Below are positions 57,204 to 64,000 of a stretch of 64,000 bases of DNA, in pieces. Positions within the stretch are counted from its first letter, which is position 1, and each line of letters opens with the position of its first letter. The DNA is from Paraphaeosphaeria minitans (taxonomy: Eukaryota; Ascomycota; Dothideomycetes; Pleosporales; Didymosphaeriaceae): the NCBI GenBank assembly GCA_015832175.1, contig WJXW01000004.1, positions 1,116,001 through 1,180,000 of the forward strand. The letters run 5' to 3'. Both the position numbers and the translations under genes were made by a program. The notes below the pieces were generated by a model. It was not told where the DNA came from and did no database searches. It was given only the letters and a program-made list of their open reading frames with translations.

Positions 57204-59430
57204 GGTTGCCGTCTGGGACGCCGTGGATCGGGGGTCGTCTATCGATTGTCGTAAGGTGTCGTGAAATAATGGTCCCAGGCTATAGTGATGGGTATTCGAA
57301 TGTAGAAGGGAGTCCCGGAGGCTGGAGTACGATGATGTCCGTCGCAAGTCTCGGGCTCGAATACACGGTCCAGTCGCGCGGTCGAAGGTCAAGGAAAGAA
57401 GCTGCTACCTGGGAGCAGAGGGTCAAGATCGGCCGGGGGCGATACTGGAGTCGGAGAAGCGCGGTAGTTTCGGGAATCCTAAGGAGTGGACGGCGGAGCC
57501 TAAGAGGTGGGTATGAAAGGAACGTGGGCGAGAGCCGAAAGGAGTGGCAGCTCGTCGCAGAAGCACAACAAAAAGGGAACGACGAAGATCGCACCGGGTG
57601 AGGTCACGATGCGAAATCCGGAGGAGGAAGATCGGGCGGATGTGAATGAGTGACTTGGAGAGGGAAAGAAGGGGAGATTAGAGGAAGGGGCCATCAAGCC
57701 AGCAGTAGGGGGGGAAGGCGCGTGAGTGGGTGCGCTAGCCCGTTCCTGGCACCCTCTCGACGCGCCTTCCGGCCCAAGCGCCCCCAAATACAGAGACACC
57801 AGAATCACGCCCATTCTTAGCACATCGGCGAGCCACCGTTTGGCGCCAGCGGTTCTCGGTCTCAGCGCGCATTCCCTCTTCTTTGTCGGCCACACGTCGT
57901 GCTGCGTCTGTCGAGTCGCCAGCGAAACAAGCCTGACAGCTGCCTCGCAAACGGCGCTGCATCATGCGTCGTCCAGGGGGCGCCGCCCACAGCTGAGTGG
58001 CAACAGGCCGCCGTCAGAGTGAGTCCTTGTCACCGCATCGCTGGGCGACAAGGGTTGATGGAGCGGTGCCTCGATGCCGTGTCAAGTTCGATCCCAGCCC
58101 TCAGGAGACTTCCATGACGGTCCCTCCGTCCGCAAACGCTGGCCGCACGCTCCGACCACGGCAAAATGGCCGCCCTGTGGTGCACGACCAGGCCAACGGA
58201 TCAAAGAGTACATCGTCGTTCGAGGAGCCTCGCTTTGACGCTCGCTGCGCACACAGCGGTGAAGGGGGCCGAGGAACCCAAGTTACGGTTGCAAGAACCC
58301 GCCCGCCTGCTTAAGCCGGAGGGCCCGTCCTTCCCACGGCCGAGCTCTCCTCTGTCCTATGACTGCGGCCTCACGCAGCGGAATGGATGCGGTATGGCTC
58401 GCCAAGCGATTCACGCTGGCACGCGCATCTCTGCTTCTGATTGTGCATCATAAGCCGCACGCACCGGGCGCCCGCCGGTTGTCCGTTGCTGACACTGCGA
58501 CGGGAACGCGCAAGGCTATACTGCATCGTATCGCTATCGTGAGAACTGTGCCCGACACGCCCCCCCGTCGCTGATCGCTCGGATGAAGCGAGACGGGAGA
58601 ACCGAGCGCTGATGCCCGTTGCGTTCCATCACGCTCAATGCATCACTGCGACGCCCTGATCCGACAAACTTGCAGCTTGGAAACCCTTGAGAAAACATCT
58701 GCCATTTCTTCGACAATCGGGTAACGGCACCACAGCGGACTGGTGTCCTGGTCACCGCCCACCAGTCGTCGTGGACGCACTACCGTTCCCTGTCCATGTC
58801 CCTGGCCTAACCTACATACCACAAGGCTCACTCGGCAGCACCGCAACCCAGGTCCCAGTCGTTTCCGGTTCCTAGCCCAGTTCTCTCCTGACCACCGACC
58901 GTGGCTGCTCGCTAGACGCCCAAGCATCGCGCCTCGGCCTTGGACCCCACCCGCGCTCAATGCCGTCGCTGCTTTCGAAAAGCGCCCCACCCCTGCTGAG
59001 AACAAAGTCTGGAACAGCTTGAGGCAGCATGCGTAAGGTGATGCCAAGGTTGACCCCAGACATCCCGTCCCACTCATCGACTTGTTTCAGCAAATGCTCC
59101 CCGCAATGATTCGACTGCAAGTAGAAACGCAACGGACTGCAAGTTACAAGCAGGGTCACCATCTTCCGTGTCCCCAGGAACCAGAATCGCGTGGCATCGA
59201 GTTTGGATCCACATGCATTGAAAAGCAATCTTCCCATGTAGTCGCCTCCCGCGGAGACCTTGCACGAGCGCGCCAACAGTGGATGCGAAGAAGACGATTT
59301 GGACAGCGTGTGGAGACGGTTGGTCCCTTCAGGCCAGACTGTGATGCAAGCATATTCCATGATCGGTCACGGCATCCGAGAAGTGTGCTGTGCCGACAAG
59401 CGATACCCAACAGCATGGCTGCGTTTTCGT
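57204..59430. other. Homeobox gene upstream region and MDM10 3' side
   Basis: 2.2 kb. Many overlapping GC-rich frames are open, but none has a recognisable domain or typical codon bias. Confidence 0.5.
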
Positions 59431-60717
59431 TCATGAGGAGTACTGCAGCTCGATACCAACAGCCCGGAATATCTGCTCTCTTTTCTTGAGGTCCAGGCTT
59501 GCGCCGAGGGTAAATAGCAGGTCTTTGATCCTGCCCTCCCACAGCACTCCAATGCGCCAGTGCTGGTCAACGCGGGCCTTCAGGATGCCGGAAACATCGT
59601 CATCGGGTGCGACCGTAGGCCTCTTCCAGTCTGGGCGTAGCTTCTTGATCGCCCATTCGACGTCGGTGTTGCTGCGGCGTCGCCACAATTCGCAACCGAG
59701 CTGCAGGTCGCTTTCATAGGAGTAGAAGTTGAAATCGAAACGTGTACAGAGCGCGAGGTTGGGGCCAGCCTTGACCGCATAGGTCGAGGAAAGATTCCCC
59801 ATCAACGGATTCAAGGTCAGTGTCATGGTATAAGGAAAGCCGTGGTGGGTTGGCAAGGTAGCAAATCGTAAGCCGGTGCTTATTCCACCGCTCTTGTTCA
59901 GCAATCCGTAATAAAGTTCCGCCCCGGCGCTGAAGCGGCCGTGCATGGGTTCAGGCGCCTGCTGAGCAGTTGTGGGTGCGGTAGGTGCGTTTCTGGGATC
60001 GGGGCCAAAGTTGTAGAGTCCACGTAACCCAATCAGAGCGGAGTCAGTGCTGTACATGTACTCGGTACTATATTTGCCATAGTCGTTCTGCAGCAGCGTA
60101 AGGATGGTGCCGCCATTGTTGAGGTTTGAGTCGCTAACTGCGTTCACACGCAGCTGTCGGGTCGGTGTCAGGCGACGAAGGTATAGTGCTTCGAGTCTAG
60201 ACTGAGGGAGGAATATGCGGCCGTAGAGCAGAGTGTCTGCGTTGGGGACTATCAGCCATTGCGCAGCTTGTTGGGCAGCCACTGCGTACCTCTCCGGTCT
60301 ACCCGCTTCCCATTGTGCCATACCTCCCACCACCAATCCTCGTCAGGCCGACGCAGCTCTCGCAGCTGCCTGTATCCTCTAATGACATTATGCAGGTCGA
60401 GCTCTGAACTCTTCAACTTTCGCTCCAGCGGCAGGGACGAGTACAGGTAAGACACGGAGCCATCGACCACTCCCACATTGCCCAGAGTGTAGGATGTCGC
60501 AAAATTGGGGGCGGCAAGGGACGAGATCTGCAGTCTCAGGCCTCTCGGTGTCTGGAAGTCGAGCAATGCTGGCGCAAGCAGTCAGAGATGTCTTGCGATG
60601 GAATGTACAGTGAGACGTACCGCGCGCAGTCGCGTTTATGGTGCCATAGGAATTGTCCAAATTCCAATGCGAGGCATCATAGAATGCATTCCGCACATGT
60701 TCCATGAAATCCAACAT
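59431..60717 (-). CDS. MDM10: Mitochondrial outer-membrane beta-barrel Mdm10
   Basis: Three exons, 60717-60621, 60568-60290 and 60236-59431, give 393 aa. The conserved opening MLDFMEHVRNAFYDASHWNLDNSYGTINATARALLDF is split by intron 1; LDFQTPRGLRLQISSLAAPNFATSY and VWHNGKRVDRRDTLLYGRIFLP span intron 2. The rest alternates polar and hydrophobic residues as expected for a porin-like barrel and ends AVGIELQYSS, a beta-signal-like last strand. Mdm10 is the outer-membrane anchor of ERMES, which tethers ER and mitochondria for lipid transfer, and also joins the SAM complex in Tom40 assembly. It is divergent from MRT4 with 197 bp between starts. The length is slightly short of the common 400-500, owing to loop differences. 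Confidence 0.95.
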
Positions 60718-60914
60718 GTCTTCGTCTGCGGGGCTTCATAACGGTACGAACGTACCAGACATGCAGTCGCAGAGCTCCGGGCAGTGGCCAGGACACGCGC
60801 AGTTGAGCCGAGGCGCTAAGACCCGTTCGTAGCGAACGCCCCGCCTAAAATGCCATCCAAACTTTTTTCTGTGCAGCAAATCGATAAGCATCACTCTGCC
60901 ATTCCACGCCCACC
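60718..60914. promoter_or_regulatory. Shared divergent promoter MDM10 / MRT4
   Basis: 197 bases separate the two start codons, so both promoters and leaders overlap here. Confidence 0.6.
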
Positions 60915-61676
60915 ATGCCCAAGTCTAAGCGCCAAAAGGTCGTCCACCTGTCCAAGACGGACAAGAAGGGCAAGGAGCTCTCGCAGAAGCTCTTTGCCAA
61001 TGTCCAGGAGGCCGCCGACAACTTCCAGTTCATCTTCATCTTCGCCGTCGAGAACATGCGCAACTCGTACCTGAAGGAAGTGCGCGCTGAGTTCTCCGAC
61101 AGCCGGTGCGCGCAAACCACCCCGACGTGTTGCTGTTCAAATCGCTAATCAGCGTGCAGATTTTTCTTTGGCAAGACCAAGGTCATGGCGAAGGCGCTGG
61201 GCCAGACACCCGCCGAAGAGCACCTCACGAACCTCTCGAGACTGGCGCCCTACCTTGTCGGCAACGTCGGTCTCTTTTTCACCAACCGCGAGCCCGCCGA
61301 GGTCCTCGAATATTTCTCCGCCTACTCGCAAACAGATTTTGCGCGCGCCGGTGTCACGGCCAACCAGACGTTCACAGTACCCGCGGGCGTCGTCTACTCC
61401 ACAGGAGGTCAGCAGGCGGCAGAAGACGATGTTGCGCTACCTCACAGCCAGGAGACGACGATAAGGAAGTGGGGCATGCCCACAAAGCTGGACAAGGGCA
61501 AGGTCGTGCTGGATGCGCCGTACACCGTCTGCAAAGAGGGCCAGGTCCTGAACAGCCACCAAACAGCGCTGCTGAAGATGTTTGGCGTCGCGATGGCTGA
61601 CTTCAAGATCGACATGAAGGCGTACTACTCGAGGGCTGCCGAGGACGTGACCGAGGTGAACGCGATGGAGGAGTAA
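60915..61676 (+). CDS. MRT4: Ribosome assembly factor Mrt4
   Basis: Two exons, 60915-61105 and 61160-61676, encode 235 aa. Mrt4 is the paralogue of stalk protein P0/L10 that occupies the P0 site on pre-60S particles in the nucleolus and is exchanged for P0 late in maturation. The sequence opens MPKSKRQKVVHLSKTDKKGKE, continues with the L10-like rRNA-binding domain (FIFAVENMRNSYLKEVR, FFFGKTKVMAKALG, GLFFTNREPAEV) and the insertion domain, and ends at ALLKMFGVAMADFKIDM. It lacks the acidic P0 tail that recruits P1/P2, as expected. The 54-nt intron lies at the same conserved SR/FFFGK junction and keeps frame. Confidence 0.95.
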
Positions 61677-63025
61677 CGTCTGTGCGCATTGTTCGAAGTG
61701 CATTTACATGGTGTTTTGGCGCAGGGCTGGGGAAAGCTACAGTATGCTATAGTTTCCAGGGCGCTTCCCGCGTCCAATATACCCTTTCAGAGGTTTTCCA
61801 GCTGCACTTCACACATGATTACGATCTGCCCAGGCGAGGTTTTTCTAACCGTAGCACAAGGTCGAGCACTCAACCACCCAAACCACCCAAACCACACGCT
61901 ACCTCGGTATCCCAGCGCAAACTACGAAACAGTGCATTGACAGGCGAATCGAATCGAATCGAATCTTGTGCAGCGAAACGCCTCGGATGTCACTCCTCCG
62001 ATGGCTATCCTCGTTCGTTTCAGCTTGGTAGACATGGTACGTTAGTGTTGTCGTTGACAAGTGCTGGTGCCAGCATTACCCCAGCTGCGACCACGTAACT
62101 CAGACGTCTACTCATAGCTCGAACTCTGTCCACTGTCCACAGCAATATTATGCTCTTGCATATGCGCATAACGTGCCAATCATGCTTACGCGGCAGCTTC
62201 CTCTTTTGGAAAGCTGCGGTGAATCGTCCTCGTATCCGCTTCTGCCGCCTATCTCCCTTCTTTATGTATCTTAGAATCTTACATTGACGAATCTTTTCAG
62301 GAGTACTGTACAATTTTGCCTGATGGTGATCTTCTTGACGATACCGATCCTAAAGACCTTGTCGTTGTCATGCCGCTCCTCTACAGCGAGTTTCATCTGG
62401 TAGGCGTTTACAGGTACTTTCTTTTGGGGTGGGAACGTACGCTTTGGATCCTTAGCTCAGCATCTACTTTCGTTTTCTCAGCAATTGTCGCCCCGGGGGA
62501 AAGTTCCATTGGGTGTCTATGACACCATATCCTGTGGGCAAAATACGGTCCTCATCTGCACGTGCACACAAGCGCGTTCTTTATCCTACAACACGTCTTC
62601 GAGGGTACCATGGACGATCACACCTGGTTGTGAAGTGAATACGCGGCCTCTATCCTTTATAGTGTATGATGGGGGGTGAGGACTTGAGAAGCTTACGAAG
62701 CTGTTCTCCCGTCGTACAAGAGGAATACATCACTCCGTAGTTACTGCCTGCAAAGCCTCATGGATGTCATCTAGGACCCATTTCGGACATAGATCGGGCA
62801 CCCCGAACGAAGCCCAATCGGCCCTTTTCTGCTTCTCAGTAGAGTCCAATTAATTCAATGAAGCAACAAAACGAGTGTAGCAACCTCCACCAATCCAACC
62901 TGCAATCATATTTTCTCATCAACTGATCCCCCGACATTCACACCAAGCTAGACCTTCTCATTGAAAATATGCCAACCGAGCGACACCTATCCAAGCCCCT
63001 CCCCCCTTCGAAATGGAAACCCACT
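61677..63025. other. Intergenic 3' of MRT4
   Basis: 1.35 kb. A (GAATC)4 run lies at about 61950-61970. No gene is supported. Confidence 0.5.
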
Positions 63026-63478
63026 TCAATGGCGCGGATTCTCAAACTTCGGCCCCGTAACGCACTTTTCTGGCCCGCCCTGTAAATTCACACACCACTT
63101 TGGCGCAATGTACGAGATCCTCCTGGTTCGATGATACTCCTTCCGACCACAGATCTGCGTACGGTCGTGTCCCAGCTTGTTATCGCATCTCAGCACGTCA
63201 TGTTCATCATCGTAGACAACAGTCACCATATACACAGGATGGGTATTGCCCTTGGTGTCCGTGACGCTGTACCAGGATTTGATGGTGTTGCCGTTGATGA
63301 AGATCAGCTGCAAGGTGCCGGAGACGCCTGTAAGCTGGGTGCTGAGGGTGGAGAGCTCTGTGGTGGGGACGGTGTAGGTGACGTCGGGAATGTCGCGGAG
63401 GGCGGCTGGGGCAGGGATTGTGGTGGCGAAAGTGGTTGCCGCGAAGGCAAGGCTGGTGGTGAGGGTTGTGGACTTCAT
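63026..63478 (-). CDS. Small secreted cysteine-containing protein
   Basis: Single exon, 150 aa. Residues 1-19 form a signal peptide (MKSTTLTTSLAFAATTFAT). The mature part is about 130 residues, with a Thr/Ser/Leu-rich first half (VPTTELSTLSTQLTG) and four cysteines in the second half (RCDNK, ICGRK, WCVNL, KCVTG), enough for two disulfides. It has no membrane helix or GPI signal and ends in a basic KFENPRH. Size, secretion and cysteine content fit small secreted proteins of filamentous fungi, which include effectors, but no known family is recognised. It stands alone between long non-coding flanks. Confidence 0.75.
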   Translation of the reverse strand: MKSTTLTTSLAFAATTFATTIPAPAALRDIPDVTYTVPTTELSTLSTQLTGVSGTLQLIFINGNTIKSWYSVTDTKGNTHPVYMVTVVYDDEHDVLRCDNKLGHDRTQICGRKEYHRTRRISYIAPKWCVNLQGGPEKCVTGPKFENPRH

Positions 63479-64000
63479 GGTGCTGAGCAGAAACGGTCTG
63501 CGGATCAGATAATTAAGTGGTCGACGTTGTGCTCGTGGTTTGCCTTGAGCCTCGATGGAGTGAATGTCCGCGACTTGAAATCCGCGGGTCGAGATAGCTT
63601 TCGTAGAAATTGGGTACTTGAGGAGGTTTCGTATTTCGCATTTCGTGTTTGGGGAGTTGACGAAGCTGACATCTATGTTAAGATCATACTCGTGTTGATG
63701 GTGTTACAATATGTAGAACAAGAACACGGATATAGGGTGAATAGGCTAATGGTTGCAGTTGGGGCGTTGAGAAACTCCATGGCTTCCGTTCTGGGTGTCG
63801 TTTATCCTTCCAAGGCGAATCTGAGGTTCACATGTGTTAATGCAAGCACTGGTCAAATTGACGTGGCGAGAGCACTGTTTCGATTGAGTGGTAGCGAGCA
63901 CATATGTGGTTTCTCGTTTCTACGGGTAGTGATATGCTGCCCATTCCTGGATACCTTTACAAAATTACGCTCAGCAGAACCGTCTGTGTTGTACGAGTAG
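63479..64000. other. Upstream flank of secreted-protein gene to window end
   Basis: 520 bases; the plus-strand frame open to the very last codon is not called because its first half is only the antisense of the secreted protein gene. Confidence 0.4.

Noticed and set aside
63131..64000. 289-aa plus-strand ORF to the window edge
   Set aside because: Its first third is antisense to the secreted protein gene, and the rest has no motif or coding-like composition.

Overview
This window is nuclear DNA from a filamentous ascomycete fungus (Pezizomycotina, probably Dothideomycetes; the class is my inference). The evidence is many short introns of about 50-60 nt with GTAAGT/GTATGT-type donors and CTAAC/CTGAC branch points, a group I G-alpha of exactly 353 codons with the standard fungal intron layout, a CFEM-domain surface protein, a PSD2-type phosphatidylserine decarboxylase with C2 domains, and typical Pezizomycotina LCB2, INO1, MDM10 and DSN1 proteins. 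Every gene model with splice sites given below closes in frame over its full length.

Layout. 1-5.5 kb: a tRNA-Ala(UGC), a HAD-like hydrolase (-), a divergent PEX4 (-) / RRP46 (+) pair and a multipass membrane protein (-). 6.8-11.8 kb: an ADGF/CECR1-type adenosine deaminase (+) and a single-pass cell-surface protein (+). 12.4-14.6 kb: a paxillin-like LIM protein (-). 17.5-21.4 kb: INO1 (+) and an RPA1-like OB-fold protein (+). 21.9-27.8 kb: kinetochore DSN1/Mis13 (-) and PSD2 (-). 28.6-28.9 kb: an AT-rich island with 33-bp tandem repeats. 29.7-32.4 kb: transketolase (-). 33.6-36 kb: a CFEM transmembrane protein (-). 39.2-40.5 kb: G-alpha (+). 42.4-44.6 kb: a large disordered protein of unknown function (-). 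50-52 kb: LCB2 (-). 55.3-57.2 kb: a homeobox transcription factor (-). 59.4-61.7 kb: a divergent MDM10 (-) / MRT4 (+) pair. 63.0-63.5 kb: a small secreted cysteine-containing protein (-).

Most genes are conserved housekeeping functions: peroxisome import, exosome, inositol, phosphatidylethanolamine and sphingolipid synthesis, ERMES lipid transfer, pentose phosphate pathway, kinetochore, ribosome assembly and G-protein signalling. The less conserved material lies in two signal-peptide surface proteins with long cytosolic tails, the small secreted protein, the disordered 720-aa protein and long gene-poor intervals (2.9 kb at 14.6-17.5, 3.3 kb at 36-39.2, 5.4 kb at 44.6-50, 3.4 kb at 52-55.3). 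These intervals hold minisatellites and dyad motifs but no gene I can name. I saw no CRISPR, secondary-metabolite cluster, intact transposon or clear new multi-gene system. The best leads are the RPA1-like protein, the palindromic motifs at 5.8-6.5 kb, the 19-bp palindrome-centred minisatellite between two gene 3' ends, and the AT-rich island.
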